Positions 7,048-15,779 of a stretch of DNA of 64,000 nucleotides are shown here, one piece after another. How positions within the stretch are numbered: position 1 is the stretch's first letter; the number at the start of each line of letters is the position of its first letter. The notes beneath the pieces are model-generated. The model was not told the DNA's origin and did not search any database. It worked only from the letters and a program-made list of their open reading frames with translations. Position numbers and translations under genes: made by a program. Source of the stretch: TMED14 sp002167805 (lineage in GTDB: Bacteria > Bacteroidota > Bacteroidia > Flavobacteriales > Schleiferiaceae); NCBI GenBank assembly GCA_965655795.1, contig CBFHHY010000002.1, forward strand, positions 186,001-250,000. Reading direction: 5' to 3'.

Positions 7048-7897
7048 CTTCAGAGCAAATGGCAAACTTCTTCTAACTTCAGAGTATGTTATACTTAATG
7101 GAGCTAAAGCAATCGCTGTCCCTACAAAACTTGGTCAAACTTTAGATTATTTAAAAGGAGATGAAAATCTCCAATGGACTGCCCTTAATAGTGATGGGGA
7201 GAAATGGATAACAGGCGAAGTAGAAAAATCTAAGAATCTCCTGAACGTGAAAAGTCTAATAACTGAGGCAATGAAAATTGCAGGTTTATCAAAATTTCCA
7301 AAAGGAAAAGTGATCACAAAACTGGAATTTTCAAAAGATTGGGGATTAGGAAGCTCTTCTACTTTAACATCACTAATTGCTCAATGGTTTTCTATTGACC
7401 CTATGGAACTTCACTTTCAAACCTCTCAAGGATCCGGTTATGATGTCGCCTGTGCTCAAGCTAGTCAGCCAATATTTTATCAGAAACTGGATAAAGGATA
7501 TTTTAAAGAATATATAGAACTCAAATGGCCAAAAGAAAGTATATACTTTCTTTATTTAGGTAAAAAAAAGAGAAGCCATGAAGCAATAAAATCTTACTTG
7601 CCAAATCCAAAAAATAATATCAAAGACTTTACAGATCTAACAGATAAATTATATGAAGCACGGACCACCGAGAGTTTAATTCGACTAATCAATAGTCATG
7701 AAAATCTAATGGGAATTCATTTAGGGGAGAAATCTTTGCCCAATGAAATATTTTATGATAAGAATACAGGAGCGAAAAGCTTGGGGGCGTGGGGTGGAGA
7801 TTTCGGTATGTTCATAATCAGAAATCAAAAACAAGTTGACTATCTTAAGGAGAAAAACCCAAATACTTTTTTCTCTTGGGATGAATTTATCTTATGA
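7040..7897 (+). CDS. GYDIA-family GHMP kinase (mevalonate-pathway kinase)
   Basis: 285-residue GHMP-fold kinase of the Bacteroidota GYDIA type, named for the motif seen here as GSGYDVACA (about residue 134). The ATP-binding motif is WGLGSSSTLTSL (about 104), preceded by the N-terminal strand RANGKLLLTSEYVIL. It most likely phosphorylates mevalonate or phosphomevalonate. That role rests on its eight-base overlap with HMG-CoA reductase, not on substrate residues. Its stop overlaps the ATG of a secreted protein gene (ATGA), which is an odd partner for a cytosolic kinase. Confidence 0.8.
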   Translation: MISFRANGKLLLTSEYVILNGAKAIAVPTKLGQTLDYLKGDENLQWTALNSDGEKWITGEVEKSKNLLNVKSLITEAMKIAGLSKFPKGKVITKLEFSKDWGLGSSSTLTSLIAQWFSIDPMELHFQTSQGSGYDVACAQASQPIFYQKLDKGYFKEYIELKWPKESIYFLYLGKKKRSHEAIKSYLPNPKNNIKDFTDLTDKLYEARTTESLIRLINSHENLMGIHLGEKSLPNEIFYDKNTGAKSLGAWGGDFGMFIIRNQKQVDYLKEKNPNTFFSWDEFIL

Positions 7898-10095
7898 AAC
7901 TGCTCCGGTTTATATTTATTTTAATTTATCTGATATCTTCTATCGAGTCAAAATCAGCTCATTTAGTCGGGGGAGAAATCACATATACTTGCGTTGGAAA
8001 TAATGTTTACCAAATAGAACTTATTGTCTATAGAGATTGTAATTCAACGGGCGCTCAACTTGATAATCCTGCCTCAATTGGTATTTTCAACGGAGCTACG
8101 GGCGTATTGGTTCAAAACCTTCAAGTGAATAAAGGTCCAACAAAGTCTGTTCCAGTAAATACAGGGAATCCATGCCTACTTGCTCCCCCTAATGTTTGCA
8201 CTCAATATGCAGAATATAGCGTGCTAGTTTCGCTACCGCCTTCTTCACAGGGCTATTCCATTGCATATCAGAGATGTTGTAGAAATGCAACAATAACAAA
8301 TATAAATAATCCTGATGATTGGGGAATGACTATTTCGGCAAGAATACCACCAAATGATAACACCTGCAATAATAGCCCTCAGTGGAATAACAAACCCCCA
8401 ATAGTTCTGTGTAGTCAAGAAAATTTGAGCATTTCTAGCGCAGCAATTGATATAGATAATGACTCGTTGCATTACAAGCTCTGTGAAATTTATCATGGTG
8501 GTGGGAAATCCAATCAGCAAGGCTCGTTAAATAGTCCAAAACCAAATCCGCCCGGACCACCTCCATATTCAGTCGTACCATTTAACCAGTCTAATACTCC
8601 AGCAAATCCAATCCCAGGGAACCCACCGATATCTATAAATGGTCAAACTGGAATAATATCAGGAAAACTTTCTGTAACAGGACAATATGTTGTTGTAATC
8701 TGTGTTGAGGAGTGGAGAAATGGGATGCTTTTAAATACAATCCGAAGAGACTATCAATTTAATGTAACATCCTGTCAAGCATCAATATGGGCCGATATTA
8801 TTTCCGAGGTAGATGATCCTACTCAATTATGCATAGGTACCACCGTTCCCTTCTCTCAAAATAGTTTTAATGCAACGTTTTATCATTGGGATTTCGGAGA
8901 TCCTAATAGTAGCTCAGATACTTCGAACCTACCAAATCCAACATTTACTTTTAATGACACTGGTGTTTATACAGTAACTCTCATTGCAAATCCCGGCTGG
9001 CCGTGCGCAGATACAGATCAAGTAGATTTTCATATTTATCCTCCAATCAATGCCAATTTTCAATATTTAGGAGATGTTTGCTCAGATAAGCAAAGCTTTA
9101 TCTTTACCCCAAATGGAAATTGGTACCCTGATAAAACTATTGAATGGACATTTGGTACTTCTTTGACCGATGCAAATATTTATAAATTCAGCGGAGAATT
9201 TCCACCACCAATAATTTTTACCCAAGAGGGTAATTATCCTGTTTCACTCTACATAAAATCCAAAGCCTGCGAGGAAACATTTATTGATACAATAAAAGTG
9301 TATGACCGACCCAATATTCAAAATGACTTTAATGGCATTGTTGGATGTGAGCCATTTACATTTTTGTTTGATGCAAAAGCAACTAGCTCAACTCCATTAA
9401 ATTATTATTGGGAGTTTGGAGATGGAAATTCATCAATTCTCGATATACCATCTCATACATACACAAAACCTGGCATTTACAACGTGAAATTGATGGCATG
9501 GACCACCACGGGTTGCATTGATACTATCAATAAAGATTATCCGGGTGCAATAGTTGTGAACCCCCGTCCTATAATGCCTTTTTCAGTATCCCCTCTAAAA
9601 GTCAATATTTATAAACCTGAAATTGCAGTAAACACATCGGGAATCGATCCTAATGAAGTGTTTTATTTTGAGATGGGAGATAGTACAATTTATACTCAGC
9701 AAGACTTTTTTTTACATAAATACAAAGACACTGGTTTTTTTAAAATAATGAGAATTGCTGTGAATGAATTTGATTGCTGGGATACTTTAAGTCAAATTGT
9801 AAGAGTTGATCCGGTGATGAATATTTGGTCTCCAAATACATTTACTCCTGATGGTGATAACATCAATGATACATTTCGACCCGTAGCTACAGGTTTTAAT
9901 TCCTATAAATTGACAATTCTTGATAGGTGGGGGGAAATTGTCTTTGAGTCCAACGATCCATATGAGGAATGGAATGGTCAAATACAAAACTTGGGTCCCC
10001 AATGTCCACAAGGGGTATATTCATGGAGACTTTTTATTTTAGATTTTGCCAACTCAGCAATTGAAAAACATGGAACAATACTTCTTTATCGCTAA
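7894..10095 (+). CDS. Secreted PKD-domain protein with T9SS type B sorting tail
   Basis: 733 residues. A signal peptide spans roughly residues 1-20 (hydrophobic core LLRFIFILIYLISS). A Cys-rich N-terminal region follows (about 20-300). PKD-like modules are visible at about 310-385 (YHWDFGDP, TFNDTGVYTV) and 480-550 (YYWEFGDGN, HTYTKPGIYNV). The C terminus from about 644 is a gliding-motility-associated type B domain: SPNTFTPDGDNINDTF, LTILDRWGEIVF, CPQGVYSW. It should be exported by Sec, then passed through the type IX system to the cell surface or the medium. Its ATG overlaps the stop of the mevalonate-pathway kinase. It abuts crcB on the other strand with no intervening base. Confidence 0.88.
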   Translation: MKLLRFIFILIYLISSIESKSAHLVGGEITYTCVGNNVYQIELIVYRDCNSTGAQLDNPASIGIFNGATGVLVQNLQVNKGPTKSVPVNTGNPCLLAPPNVCTQYAEYSVLVSLPPSSQGYSIAYQRCCRNATITNINNPDDWGMTISARIPPNDNTCNNSPQWNNKPPIVLCSQENLSISSAAIDIDNDSLHYKLCEIYHGGGKSNQQGSLNSPKPNPPGPPPYSVVPFNQSNTPANPIPGNPPISINGQTGIISGKLSVTGQYVVVICVEEWRNGMLLNTIRRDYQFNVTSCQASIWADIISEVDDPTQLCIGTTVPFSQNSFNATFYHWDFGDPNSSSDTSNLPNPTFTFNDTGVYTVTLIANPGWPCADTDQVDFHIYPPINANFQYLGDVCSDKQSFIFTPNGNWYPDKTIEWTFGTSLTDANIYKFSGEFPPPIIFTQEGNYPVSLYIKSKACEETFIDTIKVYDRPNIQNDFNGIVGCEPFTFLFDAKATSSTPLNYYWEFGDGNSSILDIPSHTYTKPGIYNVKLMAWTTTGCIDTINKDYPGAIVVNPRPIMPFSVSPLKVNIYKPEIAVNTSGIDPNEVFYFEMGDSTIYTQQDFFLHKYKDTGFFKIMRIAVNEFDCWDTLSQIVRVDPVMNIWSPNTFTPDGDNINDTFRPVATGFNSYKLTILDRWGEIVFESNDPYEEWNGQIQNLGPQCPQGVYSWRLFILDFANSAIEKHGTILLYR

Positions 10096-10455
10096 TTAAA
10101 ATATTTTTGAACCCAGAATAAAGGCAACTAAACCCAAAGTCACTGAAAAAACTATATAAGCAAATACTAATGCATATTGACCCAATTTTATGAGCTGAAG
10201 TACCTCGCTTGAAAATGTACTAAATGTGGAAAACCCTCCGCAAAATCCAACACTCCAAAAAATTATATACTTTGATTGAATATCCTTTCCGATGAAATAT
10301 CCTAAAATTAGACATGCCAAAATATTGGCGAGCAAAGTAGCAAAAATTGTTACTTTCAAAGAATTTGAAAAAAATAAATTGGCCATTTCACTAACGCCGT
10401 AACGAGCTAAGGAGCCAAGTCCACCACCAAAAAAAATAGCTACAATCTGAATCAT
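10096..10455 (-). CDS. crcB: Fluoride ion channel CrcB/Fluc
   Basis: 119-residue inner-membrane protein with four hydrophobic helices. Family motifs GGGLGSLARYGVSE (N terminus), ANILACLILGYFIG and GFCGGFSTFSTFSSE (about residue 75) are visible; the Phe/Ser/Thr pattern of the last belongs to the fluoride pore. It exports fluoride as a dimer. Its start ATG shares one base with the stop of the PAP2 gene upstream, so it is the last gene of adk-obg-PAP2-crcB. I see no fluoride riboswitch, which would be unexpected inside an operon. Confidence 0.92.
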   Translation of the reverse strand: MIQIVAIFFGGGLGSLARYGVSEMANLFFSNSLKVTIFATLLANILACLILGYFIGKDIQSKYIIFWSVGFCGGFSTFSTFSSEVLQLIKLGQYALVFAYIVFSVTLGLVAFILGSKIF

Positions 10456-11021
10456 TAGAATTTAAAATTAGGTGTACTTCGCCACCGATTCAAAGCATTC
10501 GCAATTAATAGACCTAAAATAGCACCTCCCAAAATATCTCCAGGATAATGAACCCCCAGATATACACGGCTATAAGAAACCAGTATTGCCCAAAAAAGAA
10601 AAATCAGTATGAATATTTTAGGCGGGCGGGAAAAATTAACAATAGCAAAAATTGTCCATATTGTAGAAGCATGGCTTGACACGAAGCCATACCTCCCACC
10701 GCATCTAATCGCTGCTAATTCAAACTGTTCTATTAATTCCGAAGAATGGCAAGGCCTTAGTCTTTCAAAAGTATTTTTGAACCCATGGACTGAAATAATA
10801 TCTGCTAATACGACGCCAACAATAATAAGGGATGTAAGCAAGACTACCTCATTTAATTTTAATTTAAAAAATGCAAAAATTAGAAATAAAATAACTAATA
10901 CATAAGTGCCAATGCTCATACTTAAAACCTGAAAAAAATAATCTAAATAATCCGGTCCCCAGTTCACGAGATTTAAAAAAAGTATCTCATCAAGACTATT
11001 TAAGAATTCAATGAGTTCCAT
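10455..11021 (-). CDS. PAP2-family membrane phosphatase
   Basis: 188-residue membrane phosphatase with about five or six hydrophobic helices. The three acid-phosphatase motifs are present: KNTFERLRP (KxxxxxxRP), SSHA within FVSSHAST (the PSGH equivalent, Pro replaced by Ser), and SRVYLGVHYPGD (SRxxxxxHxxxD). It probably removes phosphate from a lipid phosphate such as undecaprenyl pyrophosphate or phosphatidylglycerophosphate; the exact substrate cannot be read. The first 22 bases overlap the end of obg, and its stop overlaps the crcB start. Confidence 0.87.
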   Translation of the reverse strand: MELIEFLNSLDEILFLNLVNWGPDYLDYFFQVLSMSIGTYVLVILFLIFAFFKLKLNEVVLLTSLIIVGVVLADIISVHGFKNTFERLRPCHSSELIEQFELAAIRCGGRYGFVSSHASTIWTIFAIVNFSRPPKIFILIFLFWAILVSYSRVYLGVHYPGDILGGAILGLLIANALNRWRSTPNFKF

Positions 11022-11992
11022 AGTATATCCTTCATTTGCATTATATTTTCTCCTGTTACTGAGCTAAAAAATATATGAGGAATTTCGATAGGTAAACTTG
11101 CCTCAATTTCTAACTTCAATTCATTGTCTAACATATCAGATTTTGAAATTCCCAATATTTTTCTTTTTCTACCCAGCTCTAAACTATATTTCTCTAGCTC
11201 ATTTAATAAAGTTTTAAATTCTTTTAGATGGTCCTTGGCATCCGCAGAAATTAAAAAGAACAAAATTGAATTACGTTCAATGTGACGTAAAAAACGATAT
11301 CCAAGCCCCTTCCCCTCACTGGCACCTTCAATAATTCCAGGAATATCCGCCATAACAAATGAATTGAAGCCTCTATGTTCGACAACTCCCAGATTCGGAA
11401 CTAAAGTGGTAAATGGATAATCTGCAATTTCAGGCTTAGCAGCTGAAATAACGCTTAGCAAAGTTGATTTTCCTGCATTAGGAAAACCAACTAATCCCAC
11501 ATCAGCAAGTAATTTAAGTTCAAGAGTAAACCACCCTTCGCTCCCATCTTCTCCTGGCTGAGCATTTGTGGGAGTGCGATTGGTTGGACTTTTGAATTGA
11601 GTATTACCAAGTCCTCCGCGACCTCCAGATAGTAATATTTTTTGTTGACGATCCTCCGTTATCTCAAAAACAACTTTTTCAGTTTCAGAATTTTTAATTT
11701 GAGTACCCAAAGGCACTTTTATGATAACATCTTCGCCATCTGCACCATGCCTGTTATTTCGACTTCCACCACTTCCAGGATATGCTTTATTATGTTTTTT
11801 ATATTTCAAATGCAAAAGTGTCCATAGTTGAGAGCTCCCCTCAAGAATAATATGACCACCTCTTCCGCCATCTCCTCCGTCAGGACCACCTTTTGGCACT
11901 CCCCTTGCACGATAAAGATGGGCAGATCCAGCGCCACCTTTACCTGAGGAACAGAAAATTTTCACATAATCAATGAAGTTGCTATCTCCCAT
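11000..11992 (-). CDS. obg: GTPase Obg/CgtA
   Basis: 330-residue ribosome-associated GTPase involved in 50S maturation and growth control. The N-terminal glycine-rich Obg fold (about 1-158) contains GGPDGGDGGRGG. The G domain has the P-loop GFPNAGKSTLL (about 167), the switch segment FTTLVPNLG, DIPGI (G3) and SKSD (G4). It has no C-terminal OCT domain, so it is the short form. The start ATG at 11992 is nine bases after adk. The second gene of the adk operon. Confidence 0.95.
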   Translation of the reverse strand: MGDSNFIDYVKIFCSSGKGGAGSAHLYRARGVPKGGPDGGDGGRGGHIILEGSSQLWTLLHLKYKKHNKAYPGSGGSRNNRHGADGEDVIIKVPLGTQIKNSETEKVVFEITEDRQQKILLSGGRGGLGNTQFKSPTNRTPTNAQPGEDGSEGWFTLELKLLADVGLVGFPNAGKSTLLSVISAAKPEIADYPFTTLVPNLGVVEHRGFNSFVMADIPGIIEGASEGKGLGYRFLRHIERNSILFFLISADAKDHLKEFKTLLNELEKYSLELGRKRKILGISKSDMLDNELKLEIEASLPIEIPHIFFSSVTGENIMQMKDILWNSLNS

Positions 11993-12000
11993 TTATTGTT

Positions 12001-12573
12001 TTATAAATGACCAATTTCAGATTTTAAGGCAATAGATATTTGTTCTATTGTTCCCAAGCCATTTAATGAAATGTATTTTCCAACTTCTTCATAATGATTT
12101 TTAACAACTGCAGTTTCGTTGTAGTATGTATCAAGTCTTTTTTGAATAACTTCAATGTTTGCATCGTCTGGCCGGCCTGACACCTTACCACGCTCAAGTA
12201 GGCGCAGTCTCAAATCCTCATCAGGCACCTCTAAGCCAATCATGGCTGAAATTTCTAAATTCCGTTCTCCAAGAAATGAATCTAAAGCATTTGCTTGCTC
12301 TTTTGTCCTTGGAAAACCATCAAAAAGAAATCCCTCAGAATTGGGATATTTTAAGAGTTCTAAACTTAACATATCAATAGTAACAGAATCAGGAACAAGC
12401 CTTCCTTCATCCATGAATTTTTTTGCTAAAATCCCTAATTCCGTTTGATTTGAAATATTGTAACGGAATATGTCTCCAGTACTTAAATGGACAAACCCAA
12501 ATTCTTCTACGAGGAATTCACTTTGAGTGCCCTTGCCTGCACCCGGAGGACCAAAAAGAATGATATTTTTCAT
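12001..12573 (-). CDS. adk: Adenylate kinase
   Basis: 190-residue cytoplasmic enzyme interconverting ATP+AMP and 2 ADP. P-loop GPPGAGKGTQ at residue 7, AMP-binding LSTGDIFR (about 31), DGFPRTKEQA (about 84) and GRPDD (about 137). The LID domain is short and without zinc-binding cysteines, hence the 190-residue length. First gene of adk-obg-PAP2-crcB and divergent from manC. Confidence 0.96.
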   Translation of the reverse strand: MKNIILFGPPGAGKGTQSEFLVEEFGFVHLSTGDIFRYNISNQTELGILAKKFMDEGRLVPDSVTIDMLSLELLKYPNSEGFLFDGFPRTKEQANALDSFLGERNLEISAMIGLEVPDEDLRLRLLERGKVSGRPDDANIEVIQKRLDTYYNETAVVKNHYEEVGKYISLNGLGTIEQISIALKSEIGHL

Positions 12574-12589
12574 GTCTTAAAAGAAAATA

Positions 12590-12597
12590 CAAATGTA
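12590..12597 (-). promoter_or_regulatory. -7 box of the adk operon
   Basis: TACATTTG on the minus strand matches TAnnTTTG exactly, ending 16 bases before the adk ATG. It is within 20 bases of the opposing manC box. Confidence 0.6.
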
Positions 12598-12614
12598 CGA
12601 ACCTTATTGTTTTT

Positions 12615-12622
12615 TAACTTTG
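12615..12622 (+). promoter_or_regulatory. -7 box of manC
   Basis: TAACTTTG matches TAnnTTTG, 21 bases before the manC ATG. The -33 element is not obvious. Confidence 0.6.
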
Positions 12623-12643
12623 CAATACCAATAGAAAAAGTCA

Positions 12644-13729
12644 ATGAATCACAATTTTGCAATAATCATGGCTGGAGGGTTAGGAAGCCGCTTCTGGCCA
12701 ACTAGTACATCTCACAAGCCAAAACAGTTTCTAGATGTTCTTAACACTGGAGAGACATTATTGCAGCAAACGTTTCGAAGGGTTTCGTTAACAATTCCAA
12801 AGAAAAATATTCTAATCGTAACAAAATCTGATTACTTGAATTTTTGTTTGGACCAACTTCCAGAAATAAATAAAGAAAATATAATATGTGAGCCATTAAG
12901 AAGAAATACGGCACCATGTATTGCTTTAGCAGCTTTTAAGTTAAAAAAGATTGACCCCTTGGCAAACTTCATTGTCACTCCTGCGGATCATCTGGTAACC
13001 AATGAATCTGAATTCAACCGAATAATTCAATTAGGCTTATCTGTAACGGCGGAAAAGAATATTTTATTAACTCTCGGTATCTCTCCGAATAAACCGGAAA
13101 CCGGTTATGGATATATCCAGTTTAAAAAAAAAGAGAATTCATTTAATACAGAAATTAAGGCAGTAAAAACATTCACAGAAAAACCTGAGCTAGAATTAGC
13201 AAAATCATTTTTGGAAACAGGTGAATTCCTCTGGAACTCTGGAATTTTTATTTGGAATGCAAACTCTATTTTAAGCGCATTTGAAAAGCATATGCCTGAG
13301 ATGTATTCTCTATTTGAAGACGGTTGGGGCGATATTAACTCAGATAACGAAAAAGCATTTTTAGAAACGATCTACCCACATTGCCCCAATGAATCAATAG
13401 ATTATGGAATACTTGAAAAGTCGTCCCAGGTTTATGTTCTAAAAAGTGATTTTGGATGGAGTGATTTAGGCTCCTGGGGAGCGATTTATTCGGATCAGAA
13501 AAAAAATAATCAAGGAAATGTTGGTGTTTCAGAAAATATATTTTTGTATGATTCTAAAGATAATTTAATTTCACTTCCTAAGGAGTTAGTAGCTGTAGTC
13601 GAGGGCCTTAACAATTATATCGTTGTGCAATCTGACAACCGACTTTTAATCTGTCCAAAGGAAAGTGATCAAAACATCAAAAAGTTTGTCACCGATATAA
13701 AGCTAAAACTGGGAGAGGGAGAAATTTAA
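12644..13729 (+). CDS. manC: Mannose-1-phosphate guanylyltransferase
   Basis: 361 residues; makes GDP-mannose from mannose-1-phosphate and GTP for surface polysaccharide or glycoprotein synthesis. Nucleotidyl-transferase signature AGGLGSRFWPTS at residue 10 with the following KPKQF, the sugar-phosphate segment FTEKPE (about 180), WNSGIFIW (about 198), and ESIDYGILEKS (about 250). It has only the guanylyltransferase domain, without the mannose-phosphate isomerase fusion seen in many ManC proteins. The start ATG at 12644 follows its TAACTTTG box. The gene ends 10 bases before a convergent mini-gene. Confidence 0.93.
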   Translation: MNHNFAIIMAGGLGSRFWPTSTSHKPKQFLDVLNTGETLLQQTFRRVSLTIPKKNILIVTKSDYLNFCLDQLPEINKENIICEPLRRNTAPCIALAAFKLKKIDPLANFIVTPADHLVTNESEFNRIIQLGLSVTAEKNILLTLGISPNKPETGYGYIQFKKKENSFNTEIKAVKTFTEKPELELAKSFLETGEFLWNSGIFIWNANSILSAFEKHMPEMYSLFEDGWGDINSDNEKAFLETIYPHCPNESIDYGILEKSSQVYVLKSDFGWSDLGSWGAIYSDQKKNNQGNVGVSENIFLYDSKDNLISLPKELVAVVEGLNNYIVVQSDNRLLICPKESDQNIKKFVTDIKLKLGEGEI

Positions 13730-13739
13730 ATTTATTTCT

Positions 13740-13916
13740 CTATTTATTCTGATCATCCGTCTTGTGACCAATAATTTTATAAAGTAATTTTGGTGAGAAT
13801 TGCTCTAGACCCAGAAGAGTAAGCCAATATCCCACAAAAAGTCCGAGAAAAAGAAGCATACTGAATCCTGTAAGGAATATCATTAGAAAGACTAAAAAAC
13901 CAAGAAATTTTGACAT
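13740..13916 (-). CDS. Small membrane protein (58 aa), unknown
   Basis: Unrecognised 58-residue protein read on the minus strand from ATG 13916 to TAG 13740-13742. It has one long hydrophobic stretch (about residues 4-36, perhaps two short helices with GYW between) followed by a short polar tail. An exact TATATTTG box lies 25 bases before the ATG. It fills the gap between manC and fumC. The promoter and membrane-protein composition make it plausible; conservation would have to be shown. Confidence 0.55.
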   Translation of the reverse strand: MSKFLGFLVFLMIFLTGFSMLLFLGLFVGYWLTLLGLEQFSPKLLYKIIGHKTDDQNK

Positions 13917-13941
13917 TGTTTATCTCTGTAAATATTTCTTA

Positions 13942-13949
13942 CAAATATA
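13942..13949 (-). promoter_or_regulatory. -7 box of the 58-aa membrane protein
   Basis: TATATTTG on the minus strand, exact TAnnTTTG, 25 bases upstream of ATG 13916. Confidence 0.5.
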
Positions 13950-13976
13950 CAATCCAAACCACTTCCGAATAGGCCC

Positions 13977-13984
13977 TACATTTG
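13977..13984 (+). promoter_or_regulatory. -7 box of fumC
   Basis: TACATTTG, exact TAnnTTTG, 36 bases upstream of the fumC ATG. The opposing box at 13942-13949 makes this a compact divergent promoter region. Confidence 0.6.
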
Positions 13985-14020
13985 TATTATTATGAATTTA
14001 ATTTAAGATAATTTTTTCAA

Positions 14021-15406
14021 ATGAAAACTCGCACAGAAAAAGACACGATGGGCGAAGTAAAAGTTCCGCTAACCTCATACTGGGGAGCCCAAACTGAAAG
14101 ATCTCGAAATAACTTCAAAATTGGCGTCGAAGGTAGTATGCCTATTGAAATCATTCACGCTTTCGCCTATTTGAAAAAAGCAGCTGCATCAACAAATTAT
14201 GAATTGGGAATTCTAGATGAAAAAAAATCTATCTTGATATCTAAGGTGTGCGATGAAATCATTCAAGGAAAATTAGATGATCAATTTCCATTGGTAATAT
14301 GGCAAACAGGATCAGGAACGCAAACAAATATGAATTGTAATGAGGTAATTGCTAATCGTGGCCATGAAATAAATGGAGGAAAGCTCTCAGATGATAAAAA
14401 AATTTTACACCCGAATGATGATGTAAATAAATCTCAATCTTCCAACGATACTTTTCCAACTGCCATGCACATAGCATCTTATATGCAAATCATCAAAATA
14501 ACAAGACCAGGATTAATTTTTTTAAGAGATGTAATCAAAGAGAAAAGTAAAAAATTTGAAAATGTAGTTAAAACAGGAAGAACACATTTCATGGATGCGA
14601 CACCGTTGACTTTAGGACAAGAATTTGGAGGTTTTGTGCAGCAACTTGATAACGGTATTCGAGGATTAGATAATGCAACTGAAATGCTTCAAGAATTAGC
14701 TTTAGGAGGGACTGCTGTGGGAACAGGGTTAAATTCACCAGAAGGATACTCTGAAAAAGTTGCAGATAAAATTGCTAAAATGACAAACATGCCTTTCAAG
14801 ACGGCACCGAATAAGTTTGAAGCATTATCATCTCATGATGCAATGGTAGAATTATCTGGGGCATTAAAACGAATTGCTGTTTCTCTATTCAAAATTGGTA
14901 ATGATATCCGAATGCTTTGCTCAGGACCAAGATCTGGGATTGGAGAGATAACCATTCCCAATAATGAACCTGGATCATCAATAATGCCCGGAAAGGTCAA
15001 CCCTACCCAGCCAGAGGCTCTAACTATGATTGCAGCCCAAGTTATGGGTAATGATGTTGCGGTAAATCTTGGAGGAGCATCAGGCCATTTTCAGTTAAAT
15101 GTTTTTAAACCAATGATTGTTTCAAATGTTTTGGAAAGTGGGAGATTAATTGGTGATGCTTGTAAAAGTTTTGCAGAAAATTGCTTTCAAGGAATTGAAC
15201 CCAATTTTTCAAACATTAAAAATAACCTAGAGAATTCATTAATGCTTGTGACCGCCCTGAATAACCATATTGGTTATGATAAATCTGCGGAAATTGCAAA
15301 AAAAGCATTCACTGAAAATATCACATTAAAAAGTTCAGCTTTGAAATTAGGATATGTTTCTGAAAAAGATTTTGATTTATGGGTTAAACCCGATGAAATG
15401 TGTTAA
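14021..15406 (+). CDS. fumC: Fumarate hydratase, class II
   Basis: 461-residue iron-independent fumarase of the TCA cycle, interconverting fumarate and malate. It aligns with FumC from end to end: TRTEKDTMGEVKVP at the N terminus, GSGTQTNMNCNEV (about residue 98), GRTHFMDATPLTLGQE (about 186) and the fumarase/aspartase signature GSSIMPGKVNP (about 317) with the catalytic Ser. The length is normal for the family. A single gene with its own promoter; it converges on an ArsC-family gene with only 14 bases between. Confidence 0.96.
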   Translation: MKTRTEKDTMGEVKVPLTSYWGAQTERSRNNFKIGVEGSMPIEIIHAFAYLKKAAASTNYELGILDEKKSILISKVCDEIIQGKLDDQFPLVIWQTGSGTQTNMNCNEVIANRGHEINGGKLSDDKKILHPNDDVNKSQSSNDTFPTAMHIASYMQIIKITRPGLIFLRDVIKEKSKKFENVVKTGRTHFMDATPLTLGQEFGGFVQQLDNGIRGLDNATEMLQELALGGTAVGTGLNSPEGYSEKVADKIAKMTNMPFKTAPNKFEALSSHDAMVELSGALKRIAVSLFKIGNDIRMLCSGPRSGIGEITIPNNEPGSSIMPGKVNPTQPEALTMIAAQVMGNDVAVNLGGASGHFQLNVFKPMIVSNVLESGRLIGDACKSFAENCFQGIEPNFSNIKNNLENSLMLVTALNNHIGYDKSAEIAKKAFTENITLKSSALKLGYVSEKDFDLWVKPDEMC

Positions 15407-15420
15407 GTATTGCGAAGCCC

Positions 15421-15768
15421 CTATTTGAGCAGGTTATCAATTAAATTTGCAGGCCTTGCGATTACCCCACTATCTCCAATAATTACAATTGGTCTTTGAA
15501 GGAGTTTTGGGAATTCAAGTATCGAGTAAATTAATTCTTCATCGTTAAGTTCCCTTGAAGCGAAATTCTCTTTCCAATCCTTCTCATTTTTTCGAATAAC
15601 GTCATCTGGAGACATGTTTAATATCCGAAGTAAATTATCAAGATCCATGTAAGTAATGGGATTTTTTAAATACTCTACTATCTCCAATTCCAAATCTAAA
15701 CCTTCCAAATAAGTCAGTGCCTCTCTACTTTTAGAGCATCGGCTATTATGATATATTATTGCTTTCAT
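15421..15768 (-). CDS. ArsC-family (arsenate reductase-like) protein
   Basis: 115 residues with a thioredoxin-like fold of the glutaredoxin-dependent ArsC family. The active-site segment NSRCSKSR carries the nucleophilic Cys at residue 11, and LLQRPIVI (about residue 90) supplies the Arg of the family. It could reduce arsenate, but no other arsenic genes are nearby, and relatives include stress proteins (YffB, Spx-like). It begins 11 bases after a T9SS protein gene, so it is probably cotranscribed with that unrelated gene. Confidence 0.78.
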   Translation of the reverse strand: MKAIIYHNSRCSKSREALTYLEGLDLELEIVEYLKNPITYMDLDNLLRILNMSPDDVIRKNEKDWKENFASRELNDEELIYSILEFPKLLQRPIVIIGDSGVIARPANLIDNLLK

Positions 15769-15779
15769 TCCTTACCTGT

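Noticed and set aside
12155..12448. 97-residue ORF opposite adk
   Set aside because: Lies wholly antisense within adk, whose motifs are complete; an example of the shadow frames seen opposite most genes here.
15421..15768. Possible arsenic-resistance locus
   Set aside because: Only an ArsC-family protein is present; no arsB/acr3/arsR near, and the family includes proteins with other roles.
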